NCBI RefSeq assembly: GCF_037975245.1
Contig: NC_092569.1
Coordinates: 4,856,501-4,920,500, forward strand
Direction of reading: 5' to 3'
Origin: Apostichopus japonicus
Lineage: Eukaryota; Echinodermata; Holothuroidea; Aspidochirotida; Stichopodidae
Length of the DNA stretch: 64,000 nt
In this document: piece after piece, positions 27,433-40,600 of the stretch
How positions within the stretch are numbered: the first letter of the stretch is position 1
Layout: every line of letters starts with the position of its first letter
Made by a program: the position numbers and the translations under genes
The notes under the pieces: generated by a model
What the model saw: the letters and a program-made list of their open reading frames with translations, nothing else
Told to the model about the DNA's origin: nothing
The model's database searches: none

Positions 27433-28590
27433 AGGTAAAAAATTGTAGATAAAGCATGTAGATGAAGAAATACTCTTGGAGATGTTGTAAGCTATTCAAA
27501 CAGTTCATTATATCACATTGGACAGCAGCATCACCCTTCACATTCTAGGGTAATGTGGGTGAACGGAAGTGCATCTAACCCAGAGAGAATATATCTACCC
27601 CCCCCCCTTCCCCTTCTCAACATTCCTACTTCCAAAACACTTTTTCACACAAGTACATGACTCCCCCAACATTCTTTTTACATTGACCACGCCCATGATC
27701 CACTTTTTATCTCTTAATCTCGACATCAATAATTACTTCACCAATCGGAAATTCCCTGCTTCTAGCCTACAAACACACTCATTATATACCATTATATACC
27801 ATTGCATTAATTAAACATGAGCTCACGTATGCGTCACCTTATAATCCTGCCAGGCATCATACGAATTAAAGCTTCCCTGCTCCCAGCAACCATTGTTAGC
27901 AATTCAATAGAAAGTTTACACAAAGATGGTCCTTTATCGATCCGGTAGCGAAATGAAGCTACGAAATCAGAGTATACATTGTAGTTACACAACGCAAGGA
28001 AAACTTATACAGGCTGGACATACACAAACTTACTAAGAAAAGGACACATTTTGTTTATCAAATTAAAAGGAATTTGATATATTATTTGGAAAGAGAAACG
28101 ACAAGGACTTCAAAAGGTGTGAATGGTGTTATTGTTAAAGTGACACCTTATACTGAAATAGCAAACAACAATCGAGAAATATAAGGCCGAGGGATACATA
28201 CCAACATGGACGCGTTATAACACTTTTATCGGAATTTCTATTGTGGTGTATTATTGTTATAACCTATACATATTGTTTATAAGTTATAACATATAAAGTG
28301 TACTGATGCAACTTTGAAATCTGTGCAAAAGTGGAGAACATTTTCGAAATGGATCAAATGTGGAAATGTTATGATGGAGTAATTTGAAACAAAAGAGATA
28401 TTTTAATTAGACGTACCTGTTAGCTAAAATTCGATTACGCAACAGTTTCGAAGGAGTACTAACGACAACACTATTTACATCACATGATGTCTCAAACAAA
28501 TTAAGATCCCATAGAAGAGTTTAGCCTACTTATAACAATATTACTTTATGATAAAAAAAATCCTGCAACGCAAAAAAAGTAAGCATTCGT
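27433..28590. promoter_or_regulatory. 5' flank of the EGF gene
   Basis: This is about 1.1 kb of AT-rich DNA between a SINE and the first recognised coding exon. No convincing TATA box, initiator or CpG-rich block was recognised. A 5' untranslated exon could lie here or farther upstream. A C run (27599-27607) and short duplications such as ATTATATACC (27781-27800) are the only patterns noticed. Confidence 0.3.
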
Positions 28591-28678
28591 ATGAGAACGA
28601 TTTCAAGTGGAAAGGAAATGTGGATTTTATTGAACTGTGGAGTGTTTATGGTGGCGTTAACATTGGTCACTGGACAAA
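28591..28678 (+). CDS. Exon 1: start codon and signal peptide
   Basis: It encodes 29 codons: a short basic stretch ([10 protein letters not shown]), then a hydrophobic core ([18 protein letters not shown]) ending in GQ, with cleavage likely near the end. The frame is closed upstream by TAA at 28552. A second in-frame ATG (28618) could also serve as start. The donor is A|GTAAGT, phase 1. The last base joins GT of exon 2 to make Ser, giving ...TGQ-S-DPC, which is the expected signal-to-EGF boundary. The start choice rests on this junction, not on transcript data. Confidence 0.75.
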
Positions 28679-31600
28679 GTAAGTCGTTTTTAAAGTTTCT
28701 CTGTTTTTCCTGTGACTAATTACAACCACATATGGTATAACGTATTGTATATGTCACAAGGGAAACATTGTTAGTCTGAGAGAAGTATGTTTATTTTAAA
28801 ACAAAGTTATACATTTTAAACGGCTTGCAGTTCACGAAATTGTTTGATTTAGAGACCAGAGGCAATGCAGTTTCTGCATTTTAGTACAGTATATATGGCT
28901 ATACTGTAACTGTGAACCGAAGCCTTCCTAACTGCAGAGAGAGAGGGGAGGGGGTGTTGGGTGTGGGGGATATCCAACGTCAGTTATGGGGGATGTTGTG
29001 GGGGATTATCCAACGTCAGTTATATAAGTGTATCTAATTTGACATTGCCTACATGTTAGTGAAACATTTGGTCTTTGTCCATTGAAATTTGTTAGAAATT
29101 TTCTTTTGTTATGATTTAAATGGAACGCCGATTGTTTATTATTATTCCTATTATTATTATTTTATTATTACATTTTTAAAGAGGGTTACAAGACTTAGTT
29201 AACAAAGTGCTATAATCTTCCCAAAACGATGAAGAAGAATTACAATTTAAACACTAAAAGAATAACGAATAACAAACAACTTGAACAATAATATAATGAC
29301 ATTACAATTAAATTAAAATTATGAAGAGTAAGAAGCAGTTTTAATAAGACGTTTAAAAGAGCATACACACTTTGCTTTCTGTTGTATTAAGTGGCAATTG
29401 GTTAAATTCTTTTGCAGCGAGATATACGCAGTAATCGATTTGTCCTGATTTGAGATATTAGTTGAAGGTCACGTACGTAAGAGAATGGATATGAAAATCA
29501 TCTAAAGAATTCAACATGTCTGTACTATACATATATTGAGTGGTTTCCTCCATTTAAAGATACATAAGTTATGAATTAATCTATTTTCCTTCATTTTATC
29601 ACCAAAACACAACCATCCTATAAGAGCTTAGACATACTACCTCTTTAAATCTTTCGTAGAAAGCCTGCATTGAGATTCTAGTTGCCGCATTTTGTAATTT
29701 AAGAACCCTTTCATCATTATTACGAGTAGGCTTATGCTAAACTGCAGTAATCTAAGCTTTGTGAAATATACAGCAAATATATTATAAAATACTAGTATCA
29801 TGATCAGTGAATGGTTTCATTCGCCATCATAGTAATCTTCAATTTACCATTTTTCAAACAGAGACCACTTGGTCATGCCATAAGAAGTTACTATCAATTT
29901 TAACACCAATTTGAGTAAGTTTTTACATCTCACACTTTCAAGAGCCCATGCAGGGGAGTCTCATTTTCAGTGACAGACAACTAATTTTCTTCATTGATTC
30001 TAGCAACTTTCTGCTTCGAAACCAATCAACGTTGCTTTTTTAGTCTCGTTTGTATTTGTGATCATTTTATTATCAATATTCCACTTGTGCTACTTGCAAC
30101 CTCAATTATAGCTTCTAAATTTATTTCTATAATTTCGTTTCCTGAAATATGAAAACTTGTATCATCGGCATACATATCTGCTTTGGCGTGTGTTTATAGC
30201 ATATATCCATATCATATATGTGTATCAACTATCAGTAACAACAATAGACCAAAAAGATTTTAACAATAAGGGGATGATGACCTTTACTGCAATAAAGCTA
30301 AACTGCTTAACTGTTGTCTCTTTTTTTTCACAGTACAAACTGATCAAGTCATGTACATTGGGTGGTTTAGAATTGCTTCTAAAAGTCGGAATAACTCCCC
30401 CCCCCCAAACTGAACTTGTATTTAGAATATGTGTTACAAACTAGGACCGAGACAGTAATTTACCTTGAAAACATAGAAAGTTACTCCATCTAAAATGCAG
30501 TGTCTCTAATAACGTCCAATTCATGTAGGTATTTAAATACAAATCTCGCTGATACACAAATGACGTGTTACTGTGAAGATAAAGTGAAATGCAAGGGCGG
30601 CGGAACCGGAGGGGCACAGGGGGCTTTGCAAATCCTGGCTATGCCCCTGACTTTTAATGAATTTCTGTGGGTCAATCTCAAAGCTATTTCGAAAAAAAAA
30701 AATTGTTAAGATATTAACAAGAAATAAACTCTAATTCGGAAGATTCCTACATTAGCAACTAGCATGATTTCGCCTCATATTGTCTCAAAAGAAAATTTGT
30801 TCCTTGTTTCCCAATTTGCACAATGGATATTGCAGTGCCAGTATGCATATTTTCCTTGAAAGGGGGGGGGGCAGGCGCGGCGGAACGGAAAAATTATTGG
30901 GGGGGGGGCTAATATGTGGAGCCTATCAGAGCCTTATATAGCCTGTATATAAGGCTCTGGAGACTATCTAAGCGGAGCGCCACCATCGGTTGGTGCGGAG
31001 CGTACAAGAAAATTTTGGGTTTTTCAAACCCCCAAGATGGCCGGAAACGGCACTTACCGAGTGTTTCATGCTGCGAATACCTAGCCCTAAAACATGGGTC
31101 TCAAGCCTGCAATTTCTCAGATTGCACTTAAAAATCTGTAAAAACATTGTAATTTGTATATTCGATGGTGTTTTAAGAGAGTATACTCGACGTGTACTCG
31201 CAGAGACGTTTTTGAGTGTAGTAAATTACTACTTGCAATTAAATGCAATAATTACAAGGGCGTCGGAAGCTATTTTTGATTGGTACGGCGGTTCAGAGTG
31301 TGGCCAACTATCATAATTATCGGGGGACGTTTGGTAGGTCAAACTACGCTACGCGCCACCATGGTTGGCGCGTAGCGTAATGGAGAAAATTTTGAAAATA
31401 TGCCTCCCAGATTGCAGGAAATGTCACATTTAGCCTACTTGCCGTCATCATTATTGAAAATTATTGAAACATATACCTCCGAGAATTTTTTCCCCCATAT
31501 TTTAGTCCTACTTTTTTTTTACTTTTTTTTTGCGTCGTGAATATTGGTCCGGCGTTCGCTGGACCTGCCCGTACCGGCTCCGACGCCCTGAATTAAATAA

Positions 31601-34600
31601 ATGTCACAAGAAAAAACAGAAAGCATTTCTTAATGTCAACAAATTGGTAATTCAAAAACCATGTGCAGTTGCCAACAAATTTCTATGACCTAGCACTGTC
31701 ATCATGTCATGAATGCATGTACCCTCCCTATACGTACAGGTGAAATGCTAATATTGTGTTTTTGTTCGTTTAATAATTGATTGCGTTTAAAAATAAAGCC
31801 ATGTTCCACGCCTTGAGTGTACTCGTAGTGTAAACGCAAATGTTCATGAGTGTAGCGTTTAGCTTATTACCCTCTTATTTAAAACAATAACATTCGATGA
31901 GGCATGATACAGACAATCAATTATCATATTTAATTATTACACCTATGTAGTATACGTGTGCATCGGACAGATCGACAAGTATGCATTAAAAAATGGGCAG
32001 ATGCACGTTTCGGAGCCTTGGTAAATATTGGGGGGGGGGGGCTTATCATGCATTTGCCCCCTCAACTTTTTCATTGGGGGGGCTGAGCCTCCCAAGCCCC
32101 CTCGGTTCCGCCGCCACTGGGGGGGGGCGTTGATGGAGTGATGTGTATACGCAAATAAGATAATACAATAAGAGTTATAAAGGGTACTAAATATAAGGCT
32201 GCATCAGTTCAATCGAATTTCTGCAAAGTGCCCTTTGATGTCGGTGCCCCCCCCCCCCAGATTAAAAGTGCTTCCACCGCCCTTGGTGAAATGTATATGT
32301 TTCATATTATCCATGTAGGTTTTACTACCATTAGGCGTAATGTATAGTACTTGCATCGTTGCTTACAGAAGTAAAAAAATATCAGCAGATTCTTATAGTG
32401 GTTGTTCCACACAGTTGTAACATTTCCGTTGAGAAATTTTGTCAAAAGTTTCAACTGGAAGGAAATTCTTTTTAATAATGAAAAAAAGGAAAGAAAAGGT
32501 AAATGTCCAAACAACTATTTCAACACAAAATGAGACGTAACATCCTTTTCAAAGATGGCGTCCTATACGAAGTCATTGTAAATTATAACCATTAATATAT
32601 GCCGCTGATTTATATTTACGGAAACAAATACGAACAAACGTTGGAGAAAACAGATCCATGGCAGGTGAAGGGTCAAATAGGTAAGGTAGGTTTGGATACT
32701 AGCCTTATGTCAAATTTGTGAGGGATTTCCCCTACTTGACAAAGTTGCCATGGAAATTCAAAATTTGTAGCAATACTCTCACCATAGTGCTAACTCAGTT
32801 TCTGTGTGTCGTCTGCACTGCAGTGGTCAAATCAGAAACCGTGTATGTGAAAGCATGAATGCAATGTGTTACTAAGCAGGTGGAAAACAGTTTACAGCAA
32901 GAACACCGGGTTTTAATATTGAATATTTTCTGATTTCCATAATTTTATCTTAACTAACTGCTTCTCAATTTTTGAATACTGTAAATATCGCCTTCGTAAT
33001 GTAGGCCTGCAAAAAGACTGAAACTTAAAAGTGCTCAGCTCATGATTCAGGCCCAGAACAGTTCGCGTAGGGGGTGCAACGTAAGGCCTAGGCCTAACTG
33101 ACTTAGGCTGATGTACAAGTTTCCGTGACTTCTGTTGTTAATGTGGATTCTAATACATTACAATATTACCATATATATTACCAACCAGAATTAACAAATC
33201 CATGGATGAATCTGCGCTCATCCGCACTGCCAAGGAACAATTCTTGAATAGGTCAAGAGTATCTGGTTTCTGATAAGAATTAGAATGGGGAAACTAATTC
33301 GTATAATAAAGGGTTGACACTCTAAGCTCTGCACCAAGCTTTAACCTGTCGAATGCTTAGGCTTTGACCAAAAACTTGAGGTACTGTACAGATGGCCCAC
33401 ATGCTTAATGCTGAATTGTTTTGAATAATTAACATTTTGTGAAAACTATGTAAACCTTCCTGGCACTGACACTATGGTTTTATAGTAGGTCGAGCAGCTG
33501 AATCACAGGCTGCACAGTTTTTTTAGAGGCTCATATGCCTAACCCATGTCTAACCTATGCTACTTTTAACAAAGTTCTTAAAGGTATTTTACATTATTTT
33601 CTGTTCCCAATATTGTAGGTGATCCATGCAACAGCGGTCCATGCCAAAATGGTGCTACCTGTTCCAGCTTTGTCACCAGCAGTATTTCAGTTTATTTCTG
33701 CGGTTGCCTCAGTGGTTTCTCAGGCGACAACTGTGAAACCAAGGGTAAGTCATTGCACATTAGAATTTAAGCCTTCACAGAAATTTTGTCGTCAAAATTG
33801 TCAAAATACTGATCATGCATACATTATGCAAGAGATGGCAATGAGTTTTTTTTTTTTTTTTTAGTTTTATAATTTATAAAGTATAAGAACTTCATTTAGA
33901 AGTTGACATAATAGGGAGTAAATGCACATCTTTTATTTTGGGAGAGGTGTAAGGAAATATTATGGCAGTTGGGGGGGGGGGGGGGGGACTTAGGGAGTTG
34001 CAAGGTGTTGCAAGCAGTGCATGGAGATGGTGGCTATCTAACTAAATTTTCAAGGATATTATCTGGTTTTCCAAACAGCAAATTTGGATGTATGAAGAAA
34101 AAGGACCAAAATATCAAAGAATGACTAATATGTACACTGTAGGAGAGATATGTTGGTTTGGGATATATACATCGCAATCTGAATTTGACATGATTAAAAA
34201 CTTATATGGACACTTTTGCTCAATAAACGACCTGTTGTCAGAGAATTAAATGCTGTTGCACGCACAGGAAGCGTTGTGGTTTTCACTGTCTAAAATTGCT
34301 GTGAGAGCACTGCACACTGTACTGTGTTCAGATTAGCCGCGTCAAGGAGGACTTCACATATTTCTTACGATGCTTTTGATTAACTGGTGCAAAGTATGAG
34401 CCTTAATATTGACCAATGAAGTCAAATTTTATATCACTAGAGAGAAGAGTCAACAAACTTTTCTTCAAGTTGGCATACAGTAGGAAATTGGTTATGCAAT
34501 CACACTCCCAGAAAGCACAATGTAAGCATCCAGAGATAGGGACATTTTGAAGAGGTTCACTGCTTTCCGAAGTGGTTTTTACTTTTTCAGATTTTATGCT

Positions 34601-37600
34601 GCAAGATTTTGTGATAGCACAAAAGATTGGTCATTAAAAAAGCTGGTTTGATCTGAACATGGCTGTCAGCTTGGCAATTGCTAATTAGAAACATCTTTCT
34701 CTTAATAACCTACAGATGATCCCTGTGACAGTAATCCTTGCCAGAATGGAGCTGCATGTCTAAGTTTGAATAACAATCAGTTTTTCATCTGCCAGTGTAC
34801 TACTGGCTTTGAAGGAGATTTGTGTGCAACAGGTACAGTACTAAAAAAAAACCGTTGTAATCATACACTTCCTCTATACATAGGCGTAGGAGGCTGGGGG
34901 GGGGGGGGGCTGCAGCCCCCCAACCCAAAATTTTGTGAAAATTCGGGCAATATGCTGATAATTTTTCGGGCACCTACTGAGAGAAAAGTAATTTGCAATG
35001 TGTTTTTCAATGGTTAAACTTATATTTTCTTATCATTATTATTGTAACGACTTTCCCAATAATTATAAGCAATATGGAAGGGTTATAACACGGAAAATGA
35101 TTGTATGTTATTGGCATGCAATGTAATAACTGATGCATGCCTATATGATATGCACATTAACGGGTGGAATGTGCGCAGAGCACCTGAAAAATTTTGGTTA
35201 TAGTTTTTCGGACAAATCTTTACAGCCCCCCAAAAACAAATTGGGCTCCTACGCCTATGCCTCCATATAAAGCCTTACATGCAAGTTTTTGTCATTTAGC
35301 TTTCTAGTAAGGAGTGTGCCAATTTTTACCATAATGTGGCATACTGGCATTACAGATCATTTGTATTGCAGCCGACTTTGAGCATTAAATTTGACTAACA
35401 ATTTCTTAAAGGATGTTAAAGTATATTAGTACTGGCTGAAAATGTACTAGAAACTCAAATAAAGGGTCATTCAAACTTTTAAAATGTAGCAACATTACAA
35501 TGTGTTTCCTAATACTACTATATAATCTCAAAATGATACACGTACTGTGTAATCAGGGGTGAACTTCAGGTTTTCCAGGACAAGGGGTGCCACCACTTTC
35601 TGAGTAGAGTGGATCTTGTCTCACAGACTTTTTAGTGGAGTCAAGGACTAATTTCAGTGTACCAAAGTAGCCATTTTATAGGTGCTGTGGCTGAGTGGAT
35701 AAAGTGGCATTTTAGGCAATGAGGCTTAGCAATCGGGAGGTTCCGGGTTCGATACCCGGCCGGGTCATGGTAAGGTGGGTTTTTCATCCCAGAGCAATCT
35801 ACGGCTTTTCCCATCTAAATTGACTTTTAAAAAGATTTGAAAAGATTCCAAATTTGAGTTGCAATGGTGAATTGGAAGCCACCCGATGTGTAAGTTGTAA
35901 TCCATAAGGACTTGCAGATTTTCTCCCACATATGTGATTGCTTCGAAAGCGTCGTAAAAATTAACCAGCGATTATTATGATTATTATTATTTGGCATTAT
36001 TTAATCTACCATCTATATTCCTGTCATGCAGCAACAAAGTTCGACATAGCTACTTATGAATTATTTTGGCTGTTTATATTTTGCTCTGAAACAAAACAAG
36101 GTTCCACCTGAGGAGAGTGTTTGATTGGGTGGGCACTACTAAGCATTAATATACTATCTTGTAAATGAAATGAATTTTCAGATCTGTGCTGATATCAGAA
36201 TAAAGTTTCTTTAATTCATATCTAGTCAAATCTTTATCATCATTCTTACAGCAACGACTGCTTGCAGCAGTACTCCATGCCAGAATGGCGGTAACTGCAT
36301 ACTGCTGAGTGGAGTCTCGGGTTATGTCTGCCAGTGCGCTGTTGACTTTACAGGAACAAATTGTGAGCTCGGTGAGTGGAAGAATGATAACTTTAGCTTT
36401 GATGTATGAGAGATTCCCCAACGAGAGTTGGCAGTGTTTATTGTTTTATCAGGTTTCTAACACCCAACAAATATCCATCCCTCAATTGCAGGTTATGTGT
36501 AGTACTGTAGTAAAAATGGCACCTTGTGCTTGCAGCATTATTACAGTTACAACAAAAATCCATGGGTTTCTTTGGGTAACACTCATGGGTAATATTCATG
36601 GGTAACACTTATGGTTTATGAATGTTTGTAGACCTACAGGAAAATCACACCTTGTGCTTGCAGTATAAATCAAAAAAGAAAGAAAATTGTTTTCCAGCAT
36701 ATCTTTGAAGGGGGTTTAGAATACTTGTGGTTTGTAATGAGTGCAGTAAAATGTCTTTTAAAGGGGGGGTGGGGGGGAGACATTAGCAGTATTGACAAAC
36801 TCTTGCACAATTGCATTGTGCTGTAAGAACTTGTTGCTAGTTATGACATGAATAAATTTCTCAGAAACAATGAACAGCTCCACAGGGTCTTCTCAGCTGA
36901 TAAAAAGATCATGATTTGGAAACCTTGTAGGTAGCTAATTATGCAAAGAAATGTTTATTTCTGCATTTCTGCCAATGACAAAAGCAAAACTATACTTTGC
37001 ATATCGTGGTTGAGAAACCTAATCAGACAACATGTACTGAATCAGAAAAACATTTATTTCACCACGTTCCGAGTTATGATACGACTAGACCCAATGAGAG
37101 GGGTGGTTACCGGCAAGCTATAGTCCCTTGGCCTGGTGTCAAGTGGAAGAACCAGGGGTATATGGGATAAAGGATAATGTATTCTCATTTTCAAAATATG
37201 CTGAAGACAAAATGAAGACTTCAAAGGAGGCAGGGGGTGGGTGGGGGTCGGATCGTGATATAATTGTCCCTGAGGGCCCGACTTGGCTCGAGATGCCCCT
37301 GCCTCTGACACAATACAAGTTTGCCACAAGATGTATCTGATATATGAAACTTGTTTCCAATTTTGCAGAGGAGGGCCCATGTGAAAGTTCCCCCTGCCAG
37401 AATGGTGGAACTTGCAACAACTTTGATACCTTTTACACCTGTACGTGTCTCAGCGGCTGGATTTCAACCAACTGTGATGTGGGTAAGGATATTTCAAGAG
37501 ATTTTTTTCTTATCAGTTCTTGGGCTTTTTTCTTGTTACATGTAGGACCACAGGCAGTACAACTGCCAAAGGTGTCTTTCTTCAGGTCAAGATCTTTGGA

Positions 37601-40600
37601 CATTTTTTGGTCGTTTCAAAAGATGTCTAAACTCATAACAGATAGGAATTTCTTTCAATTTAAAGTTCAGCAGAAGTTGCACCCATAGTGCGCTTTGAAC
37701 TGGAATAATGTTGTTTCCCCCATAAAATGGCAGTTCCCGTGGCATTAAATGCTTTTCAAAGATTCAGTATAACACATTAAATTTCAGACATACAAAACTA
37801 ATTATTGCTTTTTTATTTCTTAGTTCATGCAAAAATTAAGAGAGACAGTTATTTTTTTAGCCTGATTTTTTTAGCGCAATTTTAGCAAGTGGCCAAAATT
37901 GTGATATTCTAGGTTTTTTTTTTTTTTTCTAGTATAAATATTTATAAACAGGACATCAAAAGTGCTTACGTAACAAGAAAATAGTATTTTAAATGTTAGT
38001 GTACAAAAACGTAAACAAAAAATATATATACAAAACATACAAGTGCAGCTGTCTACAATAAATTATCCAGATTACCATTTTGTAAATAAATAGCAGCACA
38101 ATAAATAAAACTATTTCTATACACATTAATTCTGAATTGTTTTGTTTCTCAAGTTATACCTAGTAGTTTCTCGAATTAATGAGTTAATATCGGTATGCAA
38201 AGAATGTCTGTTATTTCTCTGAGTGCAATTTACACTTCTTAAGAACTCATTTTAAGCAGCATTGTTTACAGTACTCATAAGAAAGTTAAAATCTATATTG
38301 AAAAAAAAAGGTGTGTGTCTAGCAGCTCAGTTTGTTCAGTAGTACGTATTTACAGCTCAGCAGATATTTTCATTTCTCAGTCTGTTACATCATGTATCCC
38401 ATCGAGTATAATGCTGCTCCCCCTGATAACCTTAACGAATCCCATCGTTTCTTCACCCTGTTAATTTTGGTACCACCGATATGTGCCAAATCTGGTACTA
38501 CAGCCCTTCGCCTTATGTGGGCCGAAGCTTTGGAATTCTGTTCCTATCGCCATCCACATGATTGATGACAATGATAGGTTCAAAGGTCATTTAAAGCACA
38601 TGTTATTTTGCTAACATGGTTGTATCTTTTAATAAGGTAAATATGTACAGTAAGTTCTGTCCTGTTCGTATATTTTACTTGTGCTTCACCGGCCTGCCTT
38701 GTGCACGTCTATGTCATCTCGGCGTAGATAGAGGGCGGGCTGTACAAATACCTTATTCTATCTGCTCTATCTCTCTGCAGCTTTCACACAGAATGCCTGT
38801 GATAGTAATCCATGCCTAAATGGAGCCACATGTAATGATGTCGGTAGTCAGTTCACCTGTTCGTGTACTCAAAACTGGTCTGGAACAACCTGTGAAGTGG
38901 GTAAGGATCCTACTCTCTGTAAAAATCACACACATTTTTATTTATTTATTTTAGGTTTACAGTCTTGTACAGGGCCAAGGCCCTTTCACACGACTTTTAC
39001 AACTTAACCCTGGTCATTGGTAACTTGTCACACCTACACACCAAGTGCGCACAATTCAATCAATCTCTCCTGGGGCACCACAGTGCACCACAACCATGTG
39101 TCCCCCGGGGGACTTCCCATAGGGTGCAGCCACAAACCGGCGCACGCAACAATTTAAACTTTTTAAAATTTCAATGCATTGCATATATGATATAACAACA
39201 GAAATTAAGTATTTATGCAAATGATACAGATACATCATGTAAATGATTAGTGTCTGATTAGCCAATGGGAAGCCCCAAACGTAATGTCAAGGGAACCCAA
39301 GGTCAAGGTGCCTCCATAAACACTTCCATGTAATATGTAATGACTATCTATATTTTGGCTAAGTCTGTAAAACCTCATAATGGGTGTTGTGGGGAGGGAG
39401 GGGTGGGGGCAAGCATATCATTCCTTAGGGTTCCAGAGGGTGTTAATCTGGGACTGCAAATAATTGAAAGTATTCCAGAGGAAATTAAAAGGAAAAATTG
39501 CAGTCTGATATCCTGTGTGAAACACTGATGCAATAAAAGGAAAGTTGGTAGATAGAGCCAGACTAGAAATAGGTTGAAACACCATGCCATGTAATTGGTT
39601 GCAATACTTGTTCAACCAAAAATAAATAAGTGCTAGTTTCTTGTATTTACAGATGTTGAAAACCTTGAGAACACTCTTAGTCCATTTTGGAACACTTTGC
39701 CTATGACTGCGACACATTTTTTGTGGCAAATTAATTAACTAAGGGCTGTCGTATTTTGCTTATCAGTATTGTGGTTGACAATTATCATGAACTGGTTTAA
39801 AGGGCTGAATTACAAGCAGTATTTTGCATATTTTGAAGCACTTTTCAAATGTTATTCTTCTAATTTTTGTTTCTTCCTAGGTAATCCTTGTTTGAGTAAT
39901 CCCTGCGAGAACGGTGGCAATTGTAACAATTTCCAAACTTTCTTCACTTGTACCTGCAGTGGATCGTGGGCAGGTCTAACCTGTAATATTGGTAAGTTAT
40001 GGTACCAAGTAAGGTCCAATGTAAGAACATTTTAATGTATAACGCTATTGTTTTTATCAAATTAGTCCCCCACCACCCCCCCCCCTCTTCCCAAGTTATA
40101 TTAGAAGTAATGATTAACTACACTTACCTGTCTTCCCACAACAACTGCCCTCTTGCTCTACTGTTTTACTCAAGGAAGTTAATTTGTAAATTTATGCTCA
40201 TCAGAAGGAGATGGATGTTGCCTTTTATTACAAGCAGCTGTTTGGGGAACTTAACACACTCTTTTATGGAACACTAAAACACAAATTTTACTAAAAGAGT
40301 TGAGAGCACGTATTCAAACCTTGTCACCATGGTAGCCAAAACATTAATGTATGTACAGAGTGTGAGTATGAGAGTAATAAGGCTAACTGATAAAAGGGAA
40401 CTTGCAAGATATTTCAGGACCTGAGGATGACCAATGCTATGGTTGAGTTGACTGATGCTATGGTCAAGTTGATTGATGCCATGGTCGTAAATGATACCTA
40501 GCATCTGGAAGGTTGTGTGTTTTTGCCTGGCCATCTTTAGTAAGATGAATTTTCCTATCTGTAATGGTTTTACAAATTTTATAAGAAAGAAAAAGAAGTT

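Noticed and set aside
35681-35768. Possible tRNA gene with good A and B boxes
   Set aside because: No convincing seven-base acceptor stem, and the sequence continues into a long non-tRNA body with an (ATT)n tail, which is the structure of a SINE.
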